Assembly (NCBI RefSeq): GCF_001542415.1
Contig: NZ_LNCU01000035.1
Location: forward strand, 8,033-56,406
DNA length: 48,374 nt
Source: Bradyrhizobium macuxiense
Lineage (GTDB): Bacteria > Pseudomonadota > Alphaproteobacteria > Rhizobiales > Xanthobacteraceae
Direction of reading: 5' to 3'
The translations under genes and the position numbers were made by a program. Every line of letters starts with the position of its first letter. Position 1 is the first letter of the stretch. This document shows, in pieces, positions 1 through 7,946 of the stretch. Below the pieces are notes generated by a model. It was not told the origin of the DNA. It made no database searches and saw only the letters and a list, made by a program, of their open reading frames with translations.

Positions 1-475
1 GGTTCGGATAGGTGAACTCCGGGGCGGACGAGCCGTAGCCCTGGGTCGAGGACGATCCGAACGCGATGATGACGACGGGCTTGCCCTCGGCGAGCTTGGC
101 TGCGACATGCGGCAGCGACCCCATCGTGTTCGGCACGCCCTTGGGCTGCAGGCAGGGCACGCGATGGAAGATGTCGCTGGCCGATTTCGCGACCTGCCTC
201 ACCTTGTCGATGGCTTTTGCGGTCGCGCTGCGCTGCTCGGTGGAGCCGGCCGCATCGGCGGCAGCCGCCGGTGCAGGCGCGGCCGCATCAGGCTTCGCGG
301 CATCAGACTTTGCGGCTGCATCGGCTTTCGCACCGGGCGATAGCGACGCGTGCTGGTCGGTCTGCGTGGACTGCGCATGGAGCGGCGCGATCGAGGCTGA
401 CGTCAGCAGCACGAGGCCGGCAACGGCGGGCACGCTTAGCCATGTGACGAGGCGAAAAGGGACGGCAAAACGCAT
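1..475 (-). CDS. SGNH/GDSL-type hydrolase-like protein, 3' end outside window
   Basis: Partial gene: the ATG is at 475 and the frame stays open to the window edge (158 codons visible). The N-terminus (MRFAVPFRLVTW..., then a hydrophobic run ending near LHAQS) reads as a signal peptide, so the protein is probably periplasmic. Residues about 45-80 are a low-complexity Ala/Asp/Lys/Pro linker. The folded part then begins, with GSSSTQGYG near residue 143 resembling block I of SGNH hydrolases, where the Ser would be the nucleophile. It lies 14 bp downstream of a second SGNH-like gene and opgC on the same strand, which suggests a role in adding or removing acyl groups on a periplasmic glucan or other polysaccharide. 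The substrate is unknown. Confidence 0.7.
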   Translation of the reverse strand, partial: MRFAVPFRLVTWLSVPAVAGLVLLTSASIAPLHAQSTQTDQHASLSPGAKADAAAKSDAAKPDAAAPAPAAAADAAGSTEQRSATAKAIDKVRQVAKSASDIFHRVPCLQPKGVPNTMGSLPHVAAKLAEGKPVVIIAFGSSSTQGYGSSAPEFTYPN

Positions 476-489
476 TAACCCTGGATCCT

Positions 490-1269
490 CTAATTCTGCT
501 GCACCGGGCCCAGATGGGCGGCATCGATCACGAACTTCGACAGCGCGCGGCCGAGACAACCGTGCACGCGCTTGGCCAGATCGACACCATGCGAGGTGCT
601 GAACAGGTCGAAATATCCCGCGTCGCTCCACTGCTTCATGATCGCGAACCGGTCGAACAGCGGGACATCGTGCTGCTGAGCCACCACACGCATATTGTCC
701 AGGTATGGCGGCGCAGAGATCATCGTCTCCGTGCGTGGGCTGTATTGCAAATTGACCAAAACCACGTCGACCCCAGCGTTCCGCAACGCAACAACTCCGT
801 CGTCGATAGCGCCGCGGAAATCATCGGGATCGACCGCTCGCATAGCATCCACGGTCCCGGTCTGCCAGATAACCAAAGTAGGCTTTTTAGCGTCGACAAG
901 CTTAACGAGGGTTCCGGCGGTCTCTTCCGCCGTGCTCTTTCCCTGTAATTCCACGGACAAATTGATGGTCGCGGACGGCAGCGCCTCTTTCAGCGATGTC
1001 TGCAGCTGGGCCGGATAGGCGCTCGCCTCGTTGCCGGGGATGGTTGAGGAGCGGCTGCCCACCACCAGCACTTCCAACGGCTGCGCGCCCTTGATGGCCG
1101 CGGTGACCTTCGGCAGTGCGCTCTCGCTGGCGAGCAGATAGGCCGGCACATCGCAAGGCTGCTGCGGTTGCTCGGCTGCCGGCGCCGGCGTGTCGTCGGC
1201 CCGCGCCGGCGCGGCCGCAAGGCAGACGGCAAGCAACGTCAAGCACAGCATCATCCATGCGGACTTCAT
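490..1269 (-). CDS. Periplasmic SGNH-hydrolase-like protein
   Basis: 259 aa. The start chosen is the ATG at 1269 because it opens a clear signal peptide (MKSAWMMLCLTLLAVCLAAAPARA, cleavage about residue 24) and overlaps the opgC stop in an ATGA, a translational-coupling arrangement. The mature part contains VLVVGSRSSTIPG near residue 60, in the place of SGNH block I, and an alternating alpha/beta pattern with an Asp and a His near the C-terminus (FSTSHGVDLAKRVHG) that could complete a catalytic set. Block I is atypical (GSRSS rather than GDS), so activity is not assured. Likely partner of OpgC in modifying an exported glucan; this is inference from the operon. Confidence 0.65.
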   Translation of the reverse strand: MKSAWMMLCLTLLAVCLAAAPARADDTPAPAAEQPQQPCDVPAYLLASESALPKVTAAIKGAQPLEVLVVGSRSSTIPGNEASAYPAQLQTSLKEALPSATINLSVELQGKSTAEETAGTLVKLVDAKKPTLVIWQTGTVDAMRAVDPDDFRGAIDDGVVALRNAGVDVVLVNLQYSPRTETMISAPPYLDNMRVVAQQHDVPLFDRFAIMKQWSDAGYFDLFSTSHGVDLAKRVHGCLGRALSKFVIDAAHLGPVQQN

Positions 1270-2513
1270 GCACCCCCTCCCGCCAAATCGGCGTTGCCGC
1301 CGGCGCCTTTCGTGCGCGAGGCACCTTTGTCGGCGGAGTGCTTGTACCACGAAATGATCCACGCCATGCCCCACATGATGAGGATACCGCAGACGCTGAT
1401 CAAGGCGTGCAGTGCGGCACCGCCCGACACCTCAGCGAGCACGAAATGACCGGCGAAGGCGAGGAAGACACCGAGACAGAATATCTCAAGCGAATGCTGG
1501 CCGCACAGGATCAAAGGTCGCAGCCAGGGCGATCTCAGCCCCGGCCAATCCCTGGGCAGGAAGCGCACGGTGAGCGCGGCGAGCGCCAGGAAGTGCGCGA
1601 AACGCAGCACGTCCAGGTCGGTCTTGTTGATCGGATACATCCATTGCTCGATAATCTTCGGCATGACGTGCCCGAGCTGCGGCACGTGCCAGGTCAGCGT
1701 CACGAAGAACGCCGCGACCAGATAGGCGATGCAGATCCACATCGTGACCGGCGAGGCCAGGACGCGCGACATCCGCCGCGCGCCGCCGAGCGCGCACCAG
1801 GCGCCGAACACGAACAGCAATTGCCAGGCGAACGGGTTGAACGCCCAGACGCCGTTCGGATAGGCCGAGAGATAAAGGTCGAACTGCCAGGTCAGCGCGT
1901 AGAGCAGCACCGACAGACCGAGCGTGACGTCGGGCTTCCATTTCATCAGCCACAGGATCAGCGGCAGGAACAGCATCAGCACGATGTAGAGCGGCAGCAC
2001 GTCCATGTTGACGGGGCGGAAGCGCAACAGCAGCGCCTGGACGATGGTGACGTCGGGCTGCTTGAGGAAGTCCATGATCCCCATCTCTTCGGTGTAGAGC
2101 GGGTTCTCGAACGAGGTCGCGACGTAGGAGATCTCGGCGAGGAAGATCGTGAACAGGAAGACGTGCGCGACATAGATCTGCCAGACCCGGCGCAGCACCC
2201 GCGCGGTCGCGATCACGAAGCCCGCCTCCAGCATCGCGCGGCCGTAGACGAAGGCCGCGGTGTAGCCGGAGATGAAGATGAAGATCTCGGTGGCGTCGGA
2301 AAATCCGTAGTTGCGGATCGTCAGCCAGGTCAGAAGGTTGGTCGGCAGGTGATCGATGAAGATCAGCCACAGCGCGAGCCCGCGGAACAGGTCGAGCCGC
2401 AGCTCACGCTCGCCGGCCGCCGGCAGCGTGATCGCCGGCGCAGCCGCTCTGGGCTTCGCCGCCTTGGCGTCAGCCATGGGCGAACCGGCTATGGGATCGG
2501 CAATCAAGCTCAT
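1266..2513 (-). CDS. opgC: OpgC-like membrane acyltransferase (periplasmic glucan succinylation)
   Basis: 415 aa multi-spanning membrane protein. After a soluble, Ala/Pro-rich N-terminus comes ELRLDLFRGLALWLIFIDHLPTN, the signature start of the OpgC domain (R and D followed by a membrane helix and a conserved His), then about ten hydrophobic segments. OpgC proteins transfer succinyl groups to osmoregulated periplasmic glucans from the cytoplasmic side of the inner membrane. Start set at the ATG at 2513 (MSLIADP); a further ATG at 2558 would add 15 residues. It heads an operon with two SGNH-like periplasmic proteins (4-bp overlap with the first), a combination suggesting a three-part acyl-modification system rather than OpgC alone. 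Confidence 0.85.
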   Translation of the reverse strand: MSLIADPIAGSPMADAKAAKPRAAAPAITLPAAGERELRLDLFRGLALWLIFIDHLPTNLLTWLTIRNYGFSDATEIFIFISGYTAAFVYGRAMLEAGFVIATARVLRRVWQIYVAHVFLFTIFLAEISYVATSFENPLYTEEMGIMDFLKQPDVTIVQALLLRFRPVNMDVLPLYIVLMLFLPLILWLMKWKPDVTLGLSVLLYALTWQFDLYLSAYPNGVWAFNPFAWQLLFVFGAWCALGGARRMSRVLASPVTMWICIAYLVAAFFVTLTWHVPQLGHVMPKIIEQWMYPINKTDLDVLRFAHFLALAALTVRFLPRDWPGLRSPWLRPLILCGQHSLEIFCLGVFLAFAGHFVLAEVSGGAALHALISVCGILIMWGMAWIISWYKHSADKGASRTKGAGGNADLAGGGA

Positions 2514-2802
2514 CAAACACCATGTCGGCTGCGGGAAGTGCGCAGGCCGTGAAAACATAATATCGGTCCGCGAGTGGCGGACAAAGCACTGGGTGCGGCG
2601 GCATGCGGCCGCGCTTTAGAACGGAACTGTGTTGAAACCGCGATGACCGGAGCCGAACCGGGCCGACGTTTCGCCGCCTCGGCAGGCGATTGGTTCCGCG
2701 GATTCAATTCGGTATGATAGCATCTCTGTTTCAGCGTGATCTGGCCGGAAAGCCGCGACGCACTTTTCCGGATCATGCTGCAAGACCATCGGAATTTGCC
2801 GC

Positions 2803-3195
2803 ATGTACCGTGCCGTTACCCGCCAGATCGAAGTCACCGTCGAGCCGAATTTCATGCCGGATCGCTCATCGGCCGAGCGGCGCGAGTATTTCTGGTCCTA
2901 CACGATCGTGATCACCAATTCCGGCCCCGAGACCGTGCAGTTGCGCACGCGGCACTGGATCATCACCGACGCCACCGGCCGCCGCCAGGAGGTGCGTGGC
3001 GAGGGCGTGATCGGCAAGCAGCCGGTGCTCGCGCCCGGCGACCGCTTCGAATACACCTCGGCCGTGCCGCTGCCGACCGCCTCCGGCTTCATGACCGGCA
3101 GCTACCAGATGGTCAGCGAGAGCGGCGAACGCTTCGACATCAACGTGCCGACATTCTCGCTGGATAGCCCGGACGGGAAGCGGGTGTTGAACTAG
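2803..3195 (+). CDS. apaG: ApaG family protein (DUF525)
   Basis: 130 aa, the normal length for ApaG, with the single beta-sandwich domain covering the whole chain: WSYTIVITNSG (strand pair), RHWIITDATG, VRGEGVIGKQPVLAPGDRFEYTS and GSYQM are hallmarks. ApaG domains have a fibronectin-III-like fold and occur alone in proteobacteria or fused in eukaryotic F-box proteins; they bind pyrophosphate-type ligands in some structures, but the cellular role is not settled. It stands alone, divergent from opgC across a 289-bp gap in which I see no clear motif, and is followed by a palindromic repeat (3272-3399). Confidence 0.93.
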   Translation: MYRAVTRQIEVTVEPNFMPDRSSAERREYFWSYTIVITNSGPETVQLRTRHWIITDATGRRQEVRGEGVIGKQPVLAPGDRFEYTSAVPLPTASGFMTGSYQMVSESGERFDINVPTFSLDSPDGKRVLN

Positions 3196-3271
3196 ACCGG
3201 GATGAATTTTGGTCGAATCGGCTCGCCAAGGTTTCGGCTCAACCTAATCTCATCGCGCCTTAGCCTGCGGT

Positions 3272-3399
3272 GTCATGCCCCGCGCATGCGGAGCATCCAG
3301 TACGCCCCCCGGCTTTTGTGCCGTTTGCTAACGCCTCCGGAATACTGGATCACCCACTTTCAGTGATCTGTCCGGTCTAAACAGCATGCGGGTGATGAC
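3272..3399. repeat. Palindromic intergenic repeat, family A copy 1
   Basis: An imperfect inverted repeat between apaG and hslO. The outer arms GTCATGCCCCGCGCATGCGG and GCATGCGGGTGATGAC face each other, with inner arms CATCCAGTA (3295-3303) and TACTGGATCACCC. A second copy with the same inner arms lies at 40380-40501. It lies between convergent genes, so it could act as a bidirectional mRNA 3' structure. No coding potential. Confidence 0.8.
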
Positions 3400-3427
3400 A
3401 AGCGTTGCGTGTGGTGACGCCGTGCGC

Positions 3428-4435
3428 CTATTCCGCCTCCACGCCCGCCTCTTCCGGAGTGAATTCGTAGACCGACGAGCAGAACTCGCAGGTCACGACG
3501 ACCTTGCCGTCCTTGACCATGTCGGCGCGATCCTTCGGCTCGAAGCTCTTGAGCATCGACGACACCGCTTCACGCGAGCAGGAGCACTGCGCGCGCAGCG
3601 GTTGCGGGGTGAAGACGCGGACGCCGCGTTCGTGGAACAGCCGATAGAGCAGCCGTTCGCCGGAAAGGTCGGGATCGATCAGTTCGACATCCTCGACGGT
3701 CGAGATCAGCGACTGTCCCTCGACCCAGGCGTCGTCGTCAGGCACGCTGTGCGGCACGGTGCCCTCCGGCGCGTCGCCCGGATGCAGATCGGCCTGCTTG
3801 GCGCGTTCCGGTGCCTTCGGCAGGAATTGCAGCATGATGCCGCCGGCGCGCCAGTGCAGCTTGCCGCCCTCGCCACCGCGCATCTCCTCACCGACCGCGA
3901 GACGCACCCGGGTCGGGATCTGCTCGGAGCGCAGGAAATACTCATGCGCGGCATCTTCCAGGCTGCCGCCGTCGAGCGCGACCAGGCCCTGGTAGCGGCT
4001 CATCTCCGCCCCCTGGTCGATGGTCATCGCGAGATGGCCCTTGCCGAGCAACTCGCCCGAGGTCATGCCTTCCTTGAGGCCCGTTGCGTCGTAGCGCGCA
4101 TAGGCGCGCAGCCGCTCGGGCGCGCGGAAATCGACGATCAAGAGCGAGACCGGACCGTCGGTCCGGGTCTGCAGGATGAAGCGGCCCTCGAACTTCACGG
4201 ATGAGCCGAGCAGCGTGGTCAGCACGATGGCCTCGCCCAGCAGCTTGCCCACCGAAGGCGGGTAATCGTGCTTGTGCAGGATCTCGTCGAGCGCGGGACC
4301 GAGCCGGGTCAGCCGGCCGCGCAGGTCGAGCGCGTCGACCTCGAACGCCAGCACCGCGTCGTCGACCGGAATGGGCGAAGGCGCGCGGATCGGCGCCTCG
4401 GCGGCGGTTTTAATGTCAGGGGATTGTGGGGCCAT
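3428..4435 (-). CDS. hslO: Hsp33 redox-regulated chaperone
   Basis: 335 aa cytosolic holdase chaperone activated by oxidation. The N-terminal Hsp33 core (about residues 25-255) includes DILHKHDYPPSVGKLLGEAIVLTTLLGSS and LIVDFRAPERLRAYAR. The C-terminal zinc switch is intact: C284-S-C286 and C316-E-F-C319, the four thiolates that hold zinc when reduced and form disulfides under peroxide or bleach stress. An N-terminal extension of about 25 Pro/Ala-rich residues is slightly longer than in E. coli. Start at the ATG at 4435; no other in-frame ATG fits the core. It stands alone between two repeat elements, about 240 bp downstream of argF on the same strand. Confidence 0.96.
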   Translation of the reverse strand: MAPQSPDIKTAAEAPIRAPSPIPVDDAVLAFEVDALDLRGRLTRLGPALDEILHKHDYPPSVGKLLGEAIVLTTLLGSSVKFEGRFILQTRTDGPVSLLIVDFRAPERLRAYARYDATGLKEGMTSGELLGKGHLAMTIDQGAEMSRYQGLVALDGGSLEDAAHEYFLRSEQIPTRVRLAVGEEMRGGEGGKLHWRAGGIMLQFLPKAPERAKQADLHPGDAPEGTVPHSVPDDDAWVEGQSLISTVEDVELIDPDLSGERLLYRLFHERGVRVFTPQPLRAQCSCSREAVSSMLKSFEPKDRADMVKDGKVVVTCEFCSSVYEFTPEEAGVEAE

Positions 4436-4492
4436 GGCGCTCTATCTGGGGTCTCGGACCATGAAATAAAGGGGTTCACCAACAGAGAGATG

Positions 4493-4659
4493 CGTCGTCC
4501 CTGCGAAAGCAGGGACCCATAACCACAAGACGCTGTCGTGACACAAGGCGTCTCCCCTTGAGCCTTTTTTTCACAGGCCGCGGCGTATGGGTCCCGGGTC
4601 GCGCGGAGCCTGTCATCGGGCGGCGCTTCGCGCCGACCCGTTGGCTTGCCCGGGACGAC
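4493..4659. repeat. Palindromic intergenic repeat, family B copy 1
   Basis: Element between argF and hslO. Outer arms CGTCGTCCCTGCG and CGGGACGAC; inner arms GGGACCCATAACC and CGGCGTATGGGTCCCGG. A second copy at 27911-28050 shares the outer GTCGTCCC/GGGACGAC ends and the GGGACCCATA core. Near its middle is a T-rich run, and it ends about 20 bp before the argF stop codon, so it may also fold at the end of the argDF transcript. Confidence 0.8.
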
Positions 4660-4678
4660 AACGTTAGTGACCTACAGC

Positions 4679-5608
4679 TTACGCGACCGTGTTAAAACAC
4701 CAGGCCAGAATGCCCTTCTGCGCATGCAGGCGATTTTCCGCCTCGTCAAACACGACCGATTGCGGACCGTCGATCACCTCGTCGGTGACCTCCTCGCCGC
4801 GATGCGCCGGCAGGCAGTGCATGAACAGCGCGTCGGGCTTGGCCAGCGACATCAGCTTCGCATTGACCTGATACGGCCTCAGCACATTGTGACGATGCTC
4901 GCCCTCCTTGTCGCCCATCGACACCCAGGTATCGGTGACGACGCAATCAGCGCCGCGGACCGCGGCCTCCGGATCGGTGCCGAGCACGATCGGGGCGCCG
5001 ACCGCCTTGATCCAGTCGCGCATCGGCTTCTTCGGCGCGAGCTCCGGCGGGGTGGCGACGTTGAGCTGGAACTTGAAGCGCTCGGCAGCGTGCGCCCAGG
5101 AGGCCAGCACGTTGTTGTCGTCGCCGGTCCAGGCCACCGTCTTGCCCTCGATCGACCCGCGATTTTCCTCGAAGGTCATCAGGTCGGCCATCACCTGACA
5201 GGGATGCGAGCGGCGCGTCAACCCGTTGATCACGGGAACGGTGGCGTGCGCGGCGAGCTCGAGCAGCGCGTCATGATTGAGGATGCGGATCATGATCGCA
5301 TCGACATAGCGCGACAGCACGCGCGCGGTGTCGGCGATGGTCTCGCCGCGGCCGAGCTGCATCTCGGCGCCGGTCAGCATAATCGATTCACCGCCAAGCT
5401 GGCGCATGCCGACGTCGAACGACACCCGCGTGCGCGTCGACGGGCGTTCGAAGATCATCGCCAGCGTCTTGCCTTCGAGCGGCTTCTTGCCCTTCTCGTG
5501 CGCCTTCAGCTTCGCCTTCATGGCGGCGCCGGCGGAGAGCATGTTGCGCAGCTCGCCGAGCGGCAACTCGTTGATGTCGAGGAAGTGACGGACGGGTGCG
5601 CTCATCAT
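4679..5608 (-). CDS. argF: Ornithine carbamoyltransferase
   Basis: 309 aa, standard length. Catalyses ornithine + carbamoyl phosphate to citrulline in arginine synthesis (cytosol, trimer). The carbamoyl-phosphate site is S57-T-R-T-R61 and H135-P-C-Q138; the ornithine/closing-loop motif is SMG (230-232) and the catalytic H264-C-L-P267 is present. The ATG at 5608 overlaps the argD TGA as ATGA, so the two are translationally coupled; a second ATG follows immediately. Presence of Gln in HPCQ and the argD partner argue for the anabolic enzyme rather than a catabolic ArcB or an aspartate transcarbamoylase. Confidence 0.97.
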   Translation of the reverse strand: MMSAPVRHFLDINELPLGELRNMLSAGAAMKAKLKAHEKGKKPLEGKTLAMIFERPSTRTRVSFDVGMRQLGGESIMLTGAEMQLGRGETIADTARVLSRYVDAIMIRILNHDALLELAAHATVPVINGLTRRSHPCQVMADLMTFEENRGSIEGKTVAWTGDDNNVLASWAHAAERFKFQLNVATPPELAPKKPMRDWIKAVGAPIVLGTDPEAAVRGADCVVTDTWVSMGDKEGEHRHNVLRPYQVNAKLMSLAKPDALFMHCLPAHRGEEVTDEVIDGPQSVVFDEAENRLHAQKGILAWCFNTVA

Positions 5609-6807
5609 CCAGCCTTCTTCGGCTGCACGGCCACAAGCGCGGCACAGGCGCGCTCGAGGCTTCCGACCGCCAGGTCGATTTCACCCTCGGTGACGATCAG
5701 GGGCGCCAGGAACCGCACGACATTGTCGCCGGCGCCGACGGTGAGCAGCTTCTGCTCGCGCAGCGCGGCAACGAGATCGCCCGAGGGCACCACGGCCTTC
5801 ACGCCGATCAGGAGGCCCTCGCCGCGCACGTCCGAAATCACGCCGGGATAGCGATCGACGACGGAGGCGAGCTTCTGCTTGAGCAAGAGCGACATCTTCT
5901 GCACGTGGTCGAAGAAGCCAGGCTTGAGCATGACGTCGAGCACGGCATTGGCAGCCGCCACCGCGAGCGGATTGCCGCCGAAGGTCGAGCCGTGCGAGCC
6001 CGGCGCCATGCCGGCCGCAGCCTTCGCGTTCGCCAGCACCGCACCGATCGGGAAGCCGCCGCCGAGCGCCTTCGCAAGCGACATCACGTCAGGCGTGACG
6101 CCGACGCGCTTGTAGGCAAACAGTTCACCGGTGCGGCCCATGCCGGTCTGCACCTCGTCGAATGCGAGCAGCAGGCCGTGCTCGTCACAGAGCTGACGCA
6201 ACGCCTTGAAGAAGGCCTGCGGCGCCGAACGCACGCCGCCCTCGCCCTGCACCGGCTCGATCAGGATGCCGGCGGTGTGCGGCCCGATCGCCTTCTTCAC
6301 CGCCTCGATGTCGCCATGCGGCACCTGATCGAAGCCGTCCATCGGCGGGCCGAAACCTTCGAGATATTTGGCGGAACCGGTCGCGGCGAGCGTGCCCAGC
6401 GTGCGGCCATGGAACGCGCCTTCGAAGGTGACGATGCGGTAGCGCTCAGGATGCCCCTTCGAGAAGTGATAGTGGCGGACCAGCTTGATCACGCCCTCCA
6501 TGGCTTCCGCGCCGGAATTGCAGAAGAACACGAAATCGGCAAAGCTCTGCTCGCAAAGCCGCGCGGCGAGCGCCTCGCCGTCCGGGCTCTTGAACAGGTT
6601 CGACATGTGCCAGAGCTTGGTCGCCTGTTCTTGGAGCGCCTTGACCAGATGCGGATGCGCGTGGCCGAGCGCGTTCACCGCGACACCCGAGGTGAAGTCG
6701 AGATAGCGGTCGCCATTGGTTGCGATCAGCCAGGCGCCCTCACCGCGCTCGAAGCCGAGATCGACCCTGGCGAAGACGGGAAGCAGATGCGACGTGGCGT
6801 TGGTCAT
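5605..6807 (-). CDS. argD: Acetylornithine aminotransferase (class III, PLP)
   Basis: 400 aa, usual family length. Transfers an amino group from glutamate to N-acetylglutamate semialdehyde in arginine synthesis; many homologs also serve lysine synthesis as succinyldiaminopimelate aminotransferase. The PLP site is complete: NSGAEAMEG (97-105) for phosphate, F216-D-E-V-Q-T-G with D217 against the pyridine nitrogen, and K246 in [14 protein letters not shown] as the Schiff-base lysine. Start at the ATG at 6807 ([10 protein letters not shown]), the canonical N-terminus; the frame is open upstream to 6912 but that stretch encodes a leader hairpin, not protein. First gene of argDF; see the promoter and hairpin at 6881-6949. 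Confidence 0.96.
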   Translation of the reverse strand: MTNATSHLLPVFARVDLGFERGEGAWLIATNGDRYLDFTSGVAVNALGHAHPHLVKALQEQATKLWHMSNLFKSPDGEALAARLCEQSFADFVFFCNSGAEAMEGVIKLVRHYHFSKGHPERYRIVTFEGAFHGRTLGTLAATGSAKYLEGFGPPMDGFDQVPHGDIEAVKKAIGPHTAGILIEPVQGEGGVRSAPQAFFKALRQLCDEHGLLLAFDEVQTGMGRTGELFAYKRVGVTPDVMSLAKALGGGFPIGAVLANAKAAAGMAPGSHGSTFGGNPLAVAAANAVLDVMLKPGFFDHVQKMSLLLKQKLASVVDRYPGVISDVRGEGLLIGVKAVVPSGDLVAALREQKLLTVGAGDNVVRFLAPLIVTEGEIDLAVGSLERACAALVAVQPKKAG

Positions 6808-6880
6808 GGCAATCACTGACGGTTTGGAGGCCGACAATTGCCGCGCGCCTTGACGCCAGCGCAGCAACGGCCAGCTTCGG

Positions 6881-6914
6881 AAAACAAAACGTGCCGCCTT
6901 TGCGGGCGGCACGT
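6881..6914 (-). terminator. Intrinsic-terminator-like hairpin in the argD leader
   Basis: On the minus strand a perfect 10-bp stem, ACGTGCCGCC/GGCGGCACGT (6905-6914 with 6889-6898), closes a 6-nt CGCAAA loop and is followed at once by a T-rich tract (TTTGTTTT). No minus-strand gene lies upstream that it could terminate, and it sits 74 nt before the argD ATG and just after a strong promoter-like sequence. It could be an attenuator, a 5' stabilising hairpin, or the end of a very short RNA. Confidence 0.7.
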
Positions 6915-6921
6915 GGACAAC

Positions 6922-6949
6922 ATTCTAAGCTGCGGCCAGTAACTGTCAA
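6922..6949 (-). promoter_or_regulatory. Sigma-70 type promoter for argDF
   Basis: Minus strand: a perfect TTGACA (6944-6949), a 16-nt spacer and TAGAAT (6922-6927), which is 5 of 6 to consensus. The expected transcription start (about 6915) falls at the foot of the hairpin described at 6881-6914. Assigned by match to the vegetative consensus only. Confidence 0.6.
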
Positions 6950-7066
6950 TCGCCACGAAGTGGCCTTCCTGCAATGCGAAACGCGCGCAATCCGGAGCAT
7001 TCCGGTGCGGTGGAAAAGCCTCATTGCAATGCATAAGTAGTGGGAACATGTGGACGCGCTGCCGCG

Positions 7067-7213
7067 GACTCTTGCGCCGGAGTCACGCCATATTGTAGCG
7101 TTTGGCCTGTCGGGTACGACATCTCGTGCGGCAGTACTGGACCCTCTAAGTAGCCATTTGTTCTGCGTGAACGTTCGGGCGCAACATCGCGCCCGGCGAG
7201 GGTTAAGGGATTC
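7067..7213. promoter_or_regulatory. Three GANTC (CcrM methylation) sites upstream of gcrA
   Basis: GACTC at 7067-7071, GAGTC at 7080-7084 (the pair is 13 bp apart), GATTC at 7209-7213. The sites are seen directly; use in methylation-dependent control of gcrA is inference. Confidence 0.5.
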
Positions 7214-7293
7214 TGACCGCAGGGATTTTTGTCAGATTTGGCCCGCAGCGCCGCTCCAACGAATGGCCGGCGCAAGGCGAAGGGAAGAATGCG

Positions 7294-7806
7294 ATGACGG
7301 TTTTGACCTGGTCCGATGATCGCGTCGAGCAGTTGAAGAAGCTCTGGGAGGCCGGCCTGTCGGCCAGCCAGATCGCGGCGGAACTCGGCAATGTGACGCG
7401 AAACGCCGTGATCGGCAAAGTGCATCGGCTCGGCCTCTCCGGCCGCGCCAAGGCACCCTCCACAGCCGCACCGCGGCAGCGCAAGGCCCGTCCCGCCCAG
7501 CACATGATGCGGGTGGCGCGCCCAGTCTCGCGCGGCAACACTGCGCTCGCGCACGCCTTCGAGGTCGAGCTGGAGCCGGATCCGGTCGCCTATGACAATG
7601 TGGTGCCGATGAGCCAGCGGCTGTCGCTGCTCGAGCTGAACGAGGCAACTTGCCACTGGCCGGTGGGCGACCCCTCGAGCCCGGAATTCTTCTTCTGCGG
7701 CGGGAAGGCGCTCGCGGGCCTGCCCTATTGCGCGCATCACTCGCGCGTCGCCTATCAGCCGGCCGCGGATCGGCGGCGCCCGGCCCACAAGCCGCCGACG
7801 CGTTGA
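7294..7806 (+). CDS. gcrA: GcrA cell-cycle regulator
   Basis: 170 aa. The N-terminal helix-turn-helix begins with WSDDRVEQLKKLWEAGLSASQIAAELG and continues NVTRNAVIGKVHRLGLSGR, the defining GcrA signature. A basic Pro/Ala-rich linker (about 50-75) follows, then a C-terminal domain with LLELNEATCHWPVGDP and a Cys/His set (CHWP, FFCGG, YCAHHSRV). GcrA binds sigma-70 and activates promoters carrying CcrM-methylated GANTC sites, linking methylation state to the cell cycle. ATG at 7294 follows GAAGGGAAGA. The gene stands alone and ends in a strong terminator; GANTC sites lie upstream. Confidence 0.97.
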   Translation: MTVLTWSDDRVEQLKKLWEAGLSASQIAAELGNVTRNAVIGKVHRLGLSGRAKAPSTAAPRQRKARPAQHMMRVARPVSRGNTALAHAFEVELEPDPVAYDNVVPMSQRLSLLELNEATCHWPVGDPSSPEFFFCGGKALAGLPYCAHHSRVAYQPAADRRRPAHKPPTR

Positions 7807-7826
7807 ACAGGAACTCGTGAAAGAAG

Positions 7827-7853
7827 AATCCCCGCGCAAGCGGGGATTTTTTT
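7827..7853 (+). terminator. Intrinsic terminator of gcrA
   Basis: A perfect 9-bp stem AATCCCCGC/GCGGGGATT around a GCAA tetraloop, followed by a run of T, 20 bp after the gcrA stop. Since phoB ends at 7947 on the other strand, the hairpin may also serve convergent transcription. Confidence 0.92.
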
Positions 7854-7946
7854 ATGCCTATACAGGATTGGACGCGGAGCCTATCGGTGCACAACCCACG
7901 GACCGCATCGCAATGATGCGATCCCGATGCGTGGTGATGTCGACAC

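Larger units (their letters stand above)
6808..7293. other. Divergent argD/gcrA regulatory region
   Basis: A 486-bp gene-free stretch. It holds the argD promoter and hairpin near the left end. Three GANTC sites, the CcrM methylation target of alphaproteobacteria, are at 7067-7071, 7080-7084 and 7209-7213 on the gcrA side. Short open frames here (for example 7050-7319) run into gcrA and show no ribosome-binding site or recognisable protein; I do not call them. Confidence 0.6.

Noticed and set aside
1116..2552. A 478-codon plus-strand frame
   Set aside because: Antisense to opgC; opgC has membrane segments and motifs, this has none.
3428..4435. Possible frame damage of hslO because of the long N-terminus
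   Set aside because: The frame is continuous and all four zinc cysteines are present; the extension is simply Pro/Ala-rich.
7050..7319. An 89-codon frame leading into gcrA
   Set aside because: Overlaps the gcrA start; no RBS and no similarity to any family I know.
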